NCBI RefSeq assembly: GCF_016924755.1
Contig: NZ_JAFFJX010000002.1
Coordinates: 496,001-560,000 of the forward strand
Origin: Longitalea arenae
Lineage (GTDB): Bacteria; Bacteroidota; Bacteroidia; Chitinophagales; Chitinophagaceae
Direction: 5' to 3'
DNA: 64,000 nt
Below, one piece after another: positions 1 through 8,744 of this stretch. Both the position numbers and the translations under genes were made by a program. The notes beneath the pieces were generated by a model. The model saw only the letters and a program-made list of their open reading frames with translations. It was not told where the DNA came from and ran no database searches. Each line of letters starts with the position of its first letter. The stretch's first letter is position 1.

Positions 1-635
1 ATTAAGTTGTAAGCCTGGGTAAGGTCGCTCTGGATCAACGCATATACTTCGGCAACCGTGTTGCGGGCAGGCTTAAGATCTGGATTGTAGGTGGTAATGA
101 TGGGCAATCCTGGTTTGCTTGGATCTTCCGTATAGGGCCGGGCATAATACCTTACCAGCGTAAAATAGCAAAGGGCCCGCGTAGCGTATGCTTCCCCTTT
201 GTACTGGTTTACGTTCGCATTGGCCGCAACCGGCGCATTGATGATATTGTTGGCCCTGAGGATCACCGCATATAAGGAAGCCCAAAACCCTAATGCATTG
301 GCATCCGTTACGGGAAACGTATAGTTATTATACAGCGTATACCGGTTGGTGTTTTGCGAAGACTGATAAGCATTATCGGCCATAACATCGCCTAATACCG
401 GAATGGTCCTTCCAAATGCGTCGGGCGCATAACTTGTAGTTCCAATGGTCACTCCCGTACGTAACCCGGCATACATACCTCTTGTGGCAACGAGCAGATC
501 GGCTTCTGTACTTAATGCAGTTTCCGGTGATACAGATGTGGGGGGAGTCAATTCAAGAAAACTCTTGCTGCACGAAGCAAATGTGGCTACGATAACAGCC
601 AGCCCTAACAGTTTATATTTAGAAAACAGATTCAT
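1..635 (-). CDS. SusD/RagB-family outer-membrane lipoprotein, partial (3' end off window)
   Basis: Translation from the ATG at 633-635 stays open to the window edge, about 211 codons. The start gives a hydrophobic signal peptide with a lipobox (F-A-S-C, Cys22), so the mature protein should be a lipid-anchored surface protein. The stretch with YTLYNNYTF, LRANNIIN and ARALCYFTLVRYYARPYT is typical of the helical SusD core, in which the protein acts as the glycan-binding lid over a SusC channel. It starts 24 bases after the stop of the SusC gene at 660-3659, the usual SusC-SusD order, so the two are surely co-transcribed. Ligand cannot be told from sequence. The C-terminal half is missing only because the window ends. 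Confidence 0.9.
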   Translation of the reverse strand, partial: MNLFSKYKLLGLAVIVATFASCSKSFLELTPPTSVSPETALSTEADLLVATRGMYAGLRTGVTIGTTSYAPDAFGRTIPVLGDVMADNAYQSSQNTNRYTLYNNYTFPVTDANALGFWASLYAVILRANNIINAPVAANANVNQYKGEAYATRALCYFTLVRYYARPYTEDPSKPGLPIITTYNPDLKPARNTVAEVYALIQSDLTQAYNL

Positions 636-659
636 AATTGTAATGATTAGATTTTAAGA

Positions 660-3659
660 TTAGAAACCAAGGCTCAATCCTACAGTAATGGTTTTGGGAA
701 TGAATACGTTCAGGTTGGCCTGGCTATTGGTTCCCTGCTCAGGATCGAATGGCAGGTTATCGTCTTTAACCCAGGTGAACAGGTTGGTGCCACGCACGTA
801 TACAAAAGCATTCGACAGTTTTGCTTTGGAAGCAACAGAAGCTGGAACCGTATAACCCAATTGAATATTACGCAAGCGGATAAAGTCGCCTTTATTCAGA
901 TAAAAGGTGGAAGAGCTGTTGAAGTTCTTGTTACCATTATAAATGTATCTCGGCACATCTGTAACATCGCCGGGTTTGGTCCAGCGATCGAAGATGCGCG
1001 ACGCTTTATTATAAGTAGCACCAAAGCCGGCGCCCATATAATAACCGCCCCACTGATCCTGTACATAGTTTCCGAAGTTATAGTACAGTTGGGCATCCAG
1101 TGTAAAGCCTTTGTACCTGAACGTGTTGGTCAATGAACCAAAAACTTTGGGCAGCGCACTTCCTACAATGGCGCGGGCAGCTGATGAATAGTTATTGGTT
1201 GTTGTTTGATGGCTAGCGTCGGTGTACCAGAGCGGATCGCCATTGGCAGGATCTACGCCGGCATACTCTCTAAGGTAGAACGATTGAATACTGCTTCCCT
1301 GACGAAGTACAAAGAAGGTGTTCATTACAATTTCGTTGCCATCGGGCAGGCTGGTGATCCTGTTCCTATTGGTGGCGTAGTTAAAATCAACCGACCACTC
1401 AAATTCTTTTGACTTAACAGGCACTGCATGCAGCGCAATTTCAAGCCCCTTGTTTTCCATGGAGCCTATGTTGCGGGTAACTTTTGAGAAACCAGAGGTG
1501 AGTGATAAAGGCATATCCAGCAGCAGGTCTTCCGATTTTCTGACGTAATAATCAACAGTCAGTTGAATACGGTTTTGCAATACGCCTACATCGATACCCA
1601 CGTTAAAAGGTTTGTTCAATTCCCAGGTGAGGCTGCTGTCACCTACGTTGCTGGGAGCGCTGCCTGGTGTTTGGTTATAGTTGAAACCATATCCATATAA
1701 TCTATACCAGTCGTAGTTTCCAATACCGGCATTACCATTTACCCCATAAGACGCACGCAACTTCAACTGGCTGATCTGTTGGATACTCTCAATGAATGCT
1801 TCTTTATCTACATTCCAGGAGGCGCCGACTGACCAGAAATTACCATACTTGTTATTGGCACCAAAACGGGAAGAACCATCCCGGCGGAAGCTTCCCGACA
1901 GAATGTATTTGTCTTCAAAATTGATATTAGCCGAAGAAAATTGCGACAGGAATGAATAATCACTCAAAGTGGCAGTGGCTGTAACCGGGGTAGCACCTAT
2001 TGCAGGCAGGTTCATACTCAGGTTGGAAGGGAATAGTTGCGACTGCACCGAATTCTGATAACCGCTCGACTTTTGCGCCTCGTAACCTACCTGCAAGTTC
2101 AACTGCAGATCATATTCTTTTGACAGTTTTTGATTCCAGTCGAGGGTGGTTGTGCTCAACCTGTTGAAGTACCGGGTGTAGTAAGAGAAAGCCCTGCCCA
2201 CGGAAGGCATACCATCACCGTGAAGCGGGTTGTTATACTGATCTTCCTCGAGCATGTTCAGATCACCGCTTAAGCTTGTCCTGAACTTCAGGTTCTGAAG
2301 GATATTGTATTCCACAAAAGCATTACTGCGCAAACCAACATCTTTTTGGGTGCGTTTGTCAATTTCAGTGAGCGCAATTACGTTGTGAAGGTTGCCGAGC
2401 CTGGAAGCGGTCAGGTTGTAGGTTCCATCGTCGTTATAGGCCGGGCGGGAAGGCAACATAAAATAAGCTGCCAGTACCGGGTTACCGAAGCCGCCACCAG
2501 TAAGCGGGCCACGGGTATTCACATATCCACCGTTTATATTAAAGCCTACGGTCACCTTTTCTGACGCTTTATGCGTAATGCGTGCGCTTCCGCTGGTTCT
2601 GTCTAACTTGGAATTGATGGTGGTACCTTCCTGTACAAAATAACCACCGGATAAGTAAAAAGTGGTTTTGTCATTACCACCTTCGGCACTGATGTTATAT
2701 TGCTGTTGTTTGCCGATCTTATTTACCGCATCGTACCAGTTAAAATCAACACCATTGTTATAACCAAGTCCTGTTAAGGTAGATTCCACATCCGCCGGTG
2801 TTCTTCCTGCATTCACAAGGCCTTCGCGGGTGATCTCAAAGTACTTCTCTGCATTTAAGGGTTCGTATCTGTCGTTCACATATGCAATATCATTTTGCCC
2901 GAGCTCCGTATCGAAGCGGAAACGGGTTTTGCCTGATTTACCTTTTTTAGTCGTTACAATGATCACCCCGTTGGCCGCCCGGCTACCGTAGAGAGAACCG
3001 GCCGCAGCATCTTTCAATACAGATACACTTTCAATATCGTTCGGGTTCAGGGTGCTCAACAGGTTAGAGTTATTACCCAGGCGGTGGGCTTCCCCTGAAT
3101 TGACAATGATACCATCAATTACCCATAATGGCGCATTGCTGGCAGTGATAGAGCTCATACCGCGGATGATGATCGATTGATTCGCGCCGGGCTGACCCGT
3201 TGCGGCAACCGATTGCAGACCGGCCACCTGGCCCTGCAATATTTTATCTACCGAAGTGAATGGCCTGTTCTCGATATCGGGCGCTTTCACCGTGGCTACG
3301 ACACCGGTAAGGTCTTTCTTTTTCTGAGCGCCATAAGCGACAATAACGACCTCACTTAAACTGCCCGTTTGGGATCTTAAAACGGCGTCGATGGTAGAAG
3401 ATGAACCGAGGGCAAATTCCTGGGTGATCACACCCACTGAGCTCATCACAATTGTTTTTGCATTATCGGGAACTGTAAGCGAAAATGATCCATCGGGTTT
3501 ACTGGTAGTACCCAGTGAGGTACCTTTTAAAGTAATGGAAACATTCGGAAGGGGGTTACCGCTCTCATCTGTAATTCTCCCGGAAATCGTTCGGGATTGG
3601 GCCTTTAGCTGGGACGCACAGAATAGTAGCCCACAGAGGAGCCATAGAATCTTTCTCAT
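660..3659 (-). CDS. SusC/RagA-family TonB-linked outer-membrane receptor
   Basis: A 999-residue protein. It has a signal peptide (cleavage near A20-Q21), then a carboxypeptidase-regulatory-like beta domain (about 22-100, ISGRITDESGNPLPNVSI). A short linker with EVVIVAYG leads to the plug domain, which carries IIIRGMSSI and the SusC signature VLKDAAAGSLYGSRAANGVIIVTTKKG. The rest is a large beta barrel ending in an aromatic residue (GLSLGF). Family members import glycans or peptides across the outer membrane using TonB energy, working with the partner SusD encoded 24 bases downstream. It follows a first SusC/SusD pair, from which it is separated by about 320 bases and a terminator, so it is probably its own transcription unit. 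Substrate unknown. Confidence 0.95.
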   Translation of the reverse strand: MRKILWLLCGLLFCASQLKAQSRTISGRITDESGNPLPNVSITLKGTSLGTTSKPDGSFSLTVPDNAKTIVMSSVGVITQEFALGSSSTIDAVLRSQTGSLSEVVIVAYGAQKKKDLTGVVATVKAPDIENRPFTSVDKILQGQVAGLQSVAATGQPGANQSIIIRGMSSITASNAPLWVIDGIIVNSGEAHRLGNNSNLLSTLNPNDIESVSVLKDAAAGSLYGSRAANGVIIVTTKKGKSGKTRFRFDTELGQNDIAYVNDRYEPLNAEKYFEITREGLVNAGRTPADVESTLTGLGYNNGVDFNWYDAVNKIGKQQQYNISAEGGNDKTTFYLSGGYFVQEGTTINSKLDRTSGSARITHKASEKVTVGFNINGGYVNTRGPLTGGGFGNPVLAAYFMLPSRPAYNDDGTYNLTASRLGNLHNVIALTEIDKRTQKDVGLRSNAFVEYNILQNLKFRTSLSGDLNMLEEDQYNNPLHGDGMPSVGRAFSYYTRYFNRLSTTTLDWNQKLSKEYDLQLNLQVGYEAQKSSGYQNSVQSQLFPSNLSMNLPAIGATPVTATATLSDYSFLSQFSSANINFEDKYILSGSFRRDGSSRFGANNKYGNFWSVGASWNVDKEAFIESIQQISQLKLRASYGVNGNAGIGNYDWYRLYGYGFNYNQTPGSAPSNVGDSSLTWELNKPFNVGIDVGVLQNRIQLTVDYYVRKSEDLLLDMPLSLTSGFSKVTRNIGSMENKGLEIALHAVPVKSKEFEWSVDFNYATNRNRITSLPDGNEIVMNTFFVLRQGSSIQSFYLREYAGVDPANGDPLWYTDASHQTTTNNYSSAARAIVGSALPKVFGSLTNTFRYKGFTLDAQLYYNFGNYVQDQWGGYYMGAGFGATYNKASRIFDRWTKPGDVTDVPRYIYNGNKNFNSSSTFYLNKGDFIRLRNIQLGYTVPASVASKAKLSNAFVYVRGTNLFTWVKDDNLPFDPEQGTNSQANLNVFIPKTITVGLSLGF

Positions 3660-3978
3660 AGTAGCGTTTTTTAATATTAGATAACAGTTATGCCTGGTGA
3701 CAAAGGCAATTTAAAAAAGAGACATAATTTAGTGCATTGTGCTGCTTCTTTATAAACAATTCAATTATTACTTATCTTGAAAAAACCGGTTTTTTTATAG
3801 ATATAATTTTCAATTTATGTAATTAGTTTGATCATGATAGTGTTATATTCACATTTAAATAAATCTCAATGTGATCCTTATTCGCAATTGCAAAGAAAAT
3901 AAAAAAAGGCTGTCCATCAATCGGACAGCCCCTGGATTTCTATCAATACCCGTTTCAGGTTCAGGTCATCACCTGCGT
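3660..3978. other. Intergenic gap between two SusC/SusD units
   Basis: This 319-base gap is AT-rich and holds no credible gene. It contains the terminator of the upstream SusD gene (3908-3930) and must hold the promoter of the SusC gene that starts at 3659, although I see no clear TAnnTTTG box in it. Confidence 0.6.
3900..3930 (-). terminator. Intrinsic terminator after first SusD
   Basis: Perfect 8-base stem GGCTGTCC (3908-3915) with GGACAGCC (3923-3930), 7-base loop. Read on the minus strand the stem is followed by a run of T (3901-3907), which fits the end of the SusC/SusD transcript whose last stop codon is at 3979. Confidence 0.85.
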
Positions 3979-5475
3979 TTATTCATTGTCTTTACATAAT
4001 TTATTAAGATCGAGCTCGGTGGAAGAGACCGGCCATACATATTGTTTATTCGTGGGAAGTATGGTTGGTACCGAGGAGGAGGTGCTGCTTTTTGCGGGTA
4101 TCGGAAGCCCCAGGCGCAGCAGGTCGGGACTGCGAAGGCCTTCGCCTACAAATTCGATCCGCCGTTCCAGCAACAATGCATTGATAAGATCGGTGGCCGA
4201 GGCAAAATCGGCAACGGTAAATGTTTTGGTAGCGTCTGACCGGTTCCGTACAGCATTCAATAAAGCAACCGCCTGCGCATCAACGCTATTGGTAAAGCGC
4301 GCACGGGCTTCAGCCAGGCTCAATAAAACTTCTGCATACCGGATCACCGGAACATAATCCGTATAAGGTGATGGCGCAGCAAATTTCGATACCCAGTATT
4401 TTTTGGTAGTGGTACCCGTTACTTTCACCAGCTCGCGCCGCCTATCGGTAGCCGGCCAGGCCGCAGTATTGCCAACAATACCGTTGGGATTCAGGCAATA
4501 TTCCCCATTACCTACCCCGCCTAAGGAAGAGGCGGGGGAATAATAATACGCCAGCTGGTTCTGTGTGCCCGGATTATCGCCGGTGGTGGAGGTCATTGGC
4601 ATTGAAAAGATCGATTCGGTTGTGTTGTAGGTGGTATAGATCTTGGTAACATCGGGCTGCAACGCATGCGCCACACCGCTTGTTGCCGTAAAAGGCGCCG
4701 TGGCGGTAACGATCTTGCTGGCCTCGGTGATCGCCTCTGCATATTTTTGCATGCTCATGTATACCCTTGTCTTTAAGGCAATAGCCGTATTCCGGTGCAC
4801 CCGGGTGGTATTCAATTCTGCAGTGCTATAGGCACGGGGCAGATTCGCTTCTGCATAGTTGAGGTCGCTCAATACCTGCGTATAGATCTCCGCTACAGAA
4901 CTGCGCGCCAGCTGGTAATCGGACCGCAATTTATTACCGTTTAGCCGCAAGGGTAAACCGGGTTTGCTGCCATTGCCATCCCAATATGGGCGGGCATATA
5001 ATTGCAGCAGGCAATAATAGGCATAGCCGCGGATCAGCCTTGCTTCGGCCAGGTAATTCCTCGATAATGAATCACCGACTACAGCGGATCCTTTTTCAGC
5101 CATACCATCTAAAAATATATTACAGTTATTGATCGCGAGATACCCCTGCGCCCACAAGCCATTCACTTCAGCTACCGTATTGGTGAGCGTATGGTTCCAC
5201 GTTTGCAGGCCGGTAACGCCATTTGTTTTCTCATTCAGAAATTCCTCTGAGCGGATATCATTGTATATAAGATAACGGCCGCCATGAAACTGACCATTTT
5301 TAAAACTGCTGTACAAGGCCCTTACCTGGTTTAACACCTGTTCTTTGGAAGAATACACACTCAGATCCGGAATATCTGAAGTAGGTACGGTATCCATGAG
5401 ATCGTCGCGTTTGCAGGCGGTAAACAACAGCGTTAGCGAGCAAACAAAAAATATATGATTGATTAATTGTTTCAT
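3979..5475 (-). CDS. SusD/RagB-family outer-membrane lipoprotein
   Basis: Start placed at the ATG 5473-5475, giving 498 residues with a clean signal peptide and lipobox (L-F-T-A-C, Cys21). An ATG six codons upstream (5493) is also in frame but only adds polar residues before the signal peptide. The protein shows SusD features: NNCNIFLDGM, EARLIRGYAYYCLLQLYARPYW, and a C-terminal RYAEVLLSLAEARAR followed by ERRIEFVGEG-RSPDLLRLG. These belong to the TPR-like helical fold that binds glycans at the cell surface. It lies immediately downstream of the SusC gene at 5512-8643 and is followed by a terminator. Confidence 0.93.
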   Translation of the reverse strand: MKQLINHIFFVCSLTLLFTACKRDDLMDTVPTSDIPDLSVYSSKEQVLNQVRALYSSFKNGQFHGGRYLIYNDIRSEEFLNEKTNGVTGLQTWNHTLTNTVAEVNGLWAQGYLAINNCNIFLDGMAEKGSAVVGDSLSRNYLAEARLIRGYAYYCLLQLYARPYWDGNGSKPGLPLRLNGNKLRSDYQLARSSVAEIYTQVLSDLNYAEANLPRAYSTAELNTTRVHRNTAIALKTRVYMSMQKYAEAITEASKIVTATAPFTATSGVAHALQPDVTKIYTTYNTTESIFSMPMTSTTGDNPGTQNQLAYYYSPASSLGGVGNGEYCLNPNGIVGNTAAWPATDRRRELVKVTGTTTKKYWVSKFAAPSPYTDYVPVIRYAEVLLSLAEARARFTNSVDAQAVALLNAVRNRSDATKTFTVADFASATDLINALLLERRIEFVGEGLRSPDLLRLGLPIPAKSSTSSSVPTILPTNKQYVWPVSSTELDLNKLCKDNE

Positions 5476-5511
5476 TTTACCTGTGTTTTGCATTTAAAAG
5501 ATCAGAATACA

Positions 5512-8500
5512 TTAGAGTCCCAGCTTTAAACCAAGCGTAACTGTTCTGCCATTGGCCACCTGGTTTCTGTCGATGCCCTGGTTGGCAGGATTATTACCAT
5601 TGGTAGAGGTCTCAGGATCAGGACCGGGATATTTGGTCCATATATACAGGTTCTGGCCGCTCACATAAAAGCGGGCACTGCTGATCTTTGCTTTTTCCAG
5701 AATCGATTTTGGTAAATTATAACCGAGGCTAATATTGCGCAGCTTCAGGAAATCGCCTTTATGCACGTGCACATCGAGGGGAACGGCAGAACCATTGGAA
5801 TAGTTATCGCCAAACACATTCCGGGGCATGTCGGTAATGTCGCCGGGTTTTGTCCAGGCATTCAATACCGCTTTTTCATTATTCCAGAAACGATAATCCC
5901 TCAACCCGGCTTCTGTACCGTAGTAAACATAAAAGCCTAATTGATAGGTCAACAGCACATTCAATTCAAAATTCCGGTACGTGAAGGTATTTTCGAAACC
6001 ACCGATCTGTTTCGGGATTGTATTCTTTTGTAATCTTCTGTCGGTGGTGGAAATAGCAGGCGCTGCGGTACCATCGGCATACTGCCAGGAACCGGGATGC
6101 GCATAAAACACTTCCCTGTCCGCTGCATTCAGGAAGATCCTCCTGCCGGTAGCCGGATCCACGCCGCGGGTGGGGATCAAATACAAGGTACCAATGCTGT
6201 AACCGGGCTGGGTTATACTTACAGCTTCATTGGTGGAAGCGCCGGCCGGCGAGGTTACAATGATGAAAGGCAGACCAGGCGCCAAAGCCGTGACCTCATT
6301 TTTATTAATGCTCAGGTTAAAGTAGGTGTTCCAGGTGAAATCTTTTCCCTGGATCACATTGGCATTGATACCGATTTCAAAACCTTTATTATACATGCTG
6401 CCCACATTGGTTCTGATCGCATTGGGAATACCTGCCGAGGGAACCTGCGTTACGTCGAGGATGAGGCCATCGATATTGTTCTTATAATACGAGAACTCGG
6501 CTGTGACCCTGTCGGCCAGAAAACCCAGGTTGAACCCGACATCTGTTTTTTTACTGGTTTCCCAGGTAAGATCAGGATTGCCTGATCTGCTATAACCAAT
6601 TGTTGGCAGGCCGCCATATAAGCCCGGCGCATAAGTACTGTAGGATTCGAAGTTGCCAATACCATTGATATTGCCCACCTTGCCATAACTCCCGCGCAGT
6701 TTGAAGCTGCTGAAGATATCATTGAGGCCGGCTGCTTCCCAGAAATTCTCTTTGGTTATTTCCCAGCCTGCAGACAGACCCCAGAACACGCCTTTGCGTT
6801 TATTATAACCGAGGCCTGAATATTCATCTTGCCGCACATTACCGCTGAGGTAGTACTTCTGGGCAAAATTATAATTCAACCGGCCGAATTGCGAATAGAG
6901 GTAATTGGACCCAATTGACAGGGATACCGGGTTATTGACCGTAAAACCTCCCTGAATATTTGAAAAATAAGGATCGGAAATGGATTGGCGCGAAAGCCCG
7001 TACCCTTCGGTGTTAGTTCGCTGATCTTCGATGCCAGCCAGTAAACCAACGGTATGCACATCGCCAAAAACATGGTCTATTGAAAGGGTATTGGTCCAAA
7101 CGCTGCGTTTGTTCTTACCAAGCACGCTTTGGGCGAAACCTACTGTAGCATAACCTTCCCCGCTGGTGGGATCCTGGTAGATCTGGTTATCAGCATACAG
7201 GTAATCGATACCATACAGCGATTTCAATGTTAACCAGCTTAGCGGTTTTACCTGGATATAACCGTTTGCCAGTATATGGTTCATTTCGGTGTTACTGCGG
7301 TTCCGGTCTAATGTAATTACAGGATTATAAAAGCCCATTTGAGATTGCTTGTTATTCATAACACCAATGAGGCCGGCAGCGGTATTATAAGTGCCATCAT
7401 TATTATAAGGCGAAATACTGGGCGCTGTGACCAGGGCAATGCGGCCAAAACCGCCCGTATTGAAAGCTTCCCCGGGGAGTGACCCAGAACTGGCTGCTGC
7501 CAGGTTATCTTCATTACTGTATGCTATTTTAGCACCGGTAGAAATGATCTTGTTCACTTTTTGATCAATATTGAACAGAACCGACTTTCGTCTGAAATCA
7601 TTTCGTTTAACAATACCTTGCTGATTGGTATAGCCCAGTGAAAAATAGTAATTGGTGCTCTCCGTGGCGCCCGATACGCTTATGGAATTGTTATGAGATA
7701 TGCCTGTGCGATAGATGTAATCGTACCAACGGGTATCGATGGGTTTACCATCTGGCCCTTCCGTTAAGGCAAAGTAGTTGGTACTGGCATTGTAGGTATT
7801 GGCATTCTTCAGGCCCTGGTTCTTGAATTCGGTATACTCCTCGGCATTCAGCAGTTCAGGTAAACGTTGTACCCTGGTTAAGCCAACCCAGCCATCGTAT
7901 GATACGCGGGCACGGCCCAGTTTACCTTTTTTGGTAGTGATGAACACTACGCCATTGGCGGCACGGCTTCCGTATATGGCCGAGGCAGCTGCATCCTTGG
8001 CAATGTCGATGCTTTCAATATCACTTGGATTGATACTCGCCAGGGCATTGGCACCGGCGCTGGTTCCACTGAAATCGCCGGTAAAAGTGGGCACCCCGTC
8101 AATAACTACCAAGGGGTATGAGCTTAAAGAAATGGAGTTGGTACCACGTATTCTGAAAACAGGCGGGTTGTTCACGATACCATTCGGTACGGTTATCTGA
8201 ACGCCCGGAGAGCGGCCACCTAAAGCGGCTTCAAAACTTTGAACGGGCTTGTCTGAAACGGCGGCGCCCGAAACCCTCGACACATTACCTGTTGCTTCCC
8301 TTCTTTTTTGCGTTCCGTAACCTACCACTACCACTTCGGCCAGGTTCCTGTCAGCAGATTCCAACCGGGCGTTTATGACGCCTTTGTCGCCTATGCTGAT
8401 CTCTACTTCACTCATGCCAACTGCTGTAAATTTAAGGATCCGGGACCCGGCGGGCACATTCATGGAATAGTTGCCGTCGAAATCGGTGGTGGTTCCGTAA

Positions 8501-8643
8501 GAGGTTCCTTTGATGATAATTGAAACGTTGGGGATTGGACTACCGTCGGAGCTTGTGACTTTTCCCCTAATGGTGCGGGTTTGGGCTTGCAATAGGCACG
8601 TGCTTACGCCTACTGCAAATAGCAGTAATAGTAATTTTCTCAT
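5512..8643 (-). CDS. SusC/RagA-family TonB-linked outer-membrane receptor
   Basis: A 1043-residue SusC-like channel. It has a signal peptide ending LLQAQ, a carboxypeptidase-regulatory-like domain (about 22-100), then EVVVVGYGTQKRREATGNV. The plug carries FRIRGTNSIS and the signature DIAKDAAASAIYGSRAANGVVFITTKKGK. A long barrel ends in TLGLKLGL. It is the first gene of a SusC-SusD pair. A second such pair lies directly downstream on the same strand, with diverged sequence, so this is a tandem PUL-like transport block. No glycoside hydrolase or regulator is visible next to it inside the window, so the substrate cannot be inferred. The leader has a TATATTTG box and a direct repeat. Confidence 0.95.
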   Translation of the reverse strand: MRKLLLLLFAVGVSTCLLQAQTRTIRGKVTSSDGSPIPNVSIIIKGTSYGTTTDFDGNYSMNVPAGSRILKFTAVGMSEVEISIGDKGVINARLESADRNLAEVVVVGYGTQKRREATGNVSRVSGAAVSDKPVQSFEAALGGRSPGVQITVPNGIVNNPPVFRIRGTNSISLSSYPLVVIDGVPTFTGDFSGTSAGANALASINPSDIESIDIAKDAAASAIYGSRAANGVVFITTKKGKLGRARVSYDGWVGLTRVQRLPELLNAEEYTEFKNQGLKNANTYNASTNYFALTEGPDGKPIDTRWYDYIYRTGISHNNSISVSGATESTNYYFSLGYTNQQGIVKRNDFRRKSVLFNIDQKVNKIISTGAKIAYSNEDNLAAASSGSLPGEAFNTGGFGRIALVTAPSISPYNNDGTYNTAAGLIGVMNNKQSQMGFYNPVITLDRNRSNTEMNHILANGYIQVKPLSWLTLKSLYGIDYLYADNQIYQDPTSGEGYATVGFAQSVLGKNKRSVWTNTLSIDHVFGDVHTVGLLAGIEDQRTNTEGYGLSRQSISDPYFSNIQGGFTVNNPVSLSIGSNYLYSQFGRLNYNFAQKYYLSGNVRQDEYSGLGYNKRKGVFWGLSAGWEITKENFWEAAGLNDIFSSFKLRGSYGKVGNINGIGNFESYSTYAPGLYGGLPTIGYSRSGNPDLTWETSKKTDVGFNLGFLADRVTAEFSYYKNNIDGLILDVTQVPSAGIPNAIRTNVGSMYNKGFEIGINANVIQGKDFTWNTYFNLSINKNEVTALAPGLPFIIVTSPAGASTNEAVSITQPGYSIGTLYLIPTRGVDPATGRRIFLNAADREVFYAHPGSWQYADGTAAPAISTTDRRLQKNTIPKQIGGFENTFTYRNFELNVLLTYQLGFYVYYGTEAGLRDYRFWNNEKAVLNAWTKPGDITDMPRNVFGDNYSNGSAVPLDVHVHKGDFLKLRNISLGYNLPKSILEKAKISSARFYVSGQNLYIWTKYPGPDPETSTNGNNPANQGIDRNQVANGRTVTLGLKLGL

Positions 8644-8667
8644 GTGTGAATTTTTAGTTAGTTAGTT

Positions 8668-8698
8668 CAACTTGTCAGGCTGGTTAGCCAACTTGTCA
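8668..8698. repeat. Direct repeat CAACTTGTCA in SusC leader
   Basis: CAACTTGTCA occurs at 8668-8677 and again at 8689-8698, a 21-base period (two helical turns). It lies between the candidate -7 box and the SusC start, so it could be a regulator site or an RNA-level element. Confidence 0.5.
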
Positions 8699-8704
8699 AG
8701 TAAT

Positions 8705-8712
8705 CAAATATA
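8705..8712 (-). promoter_or_regulatory. Candidate Bacteroidota -7 box for SusC (5512-8643)
   Basis: TATATTTG on the minus strand matches the Bacteroidota -7 consensus TAnnTTTG. It lies about 62 bases before the ATG. A TTTG at the expected -33 distance is not present (only TTTA, with a 22-base gap), so this is a tentative call. Confidence 0.4.
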
Positions 8713-8744
8713 ACTAAAAGCACACACGATAAGTTAAACGCCTG

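Noticed and set aside
6097-6585. 162-codon plus-strand frame inside the SusC gene
   Set aside because: Antisense shadow of a well-supported SusC gene; no start context or family match.
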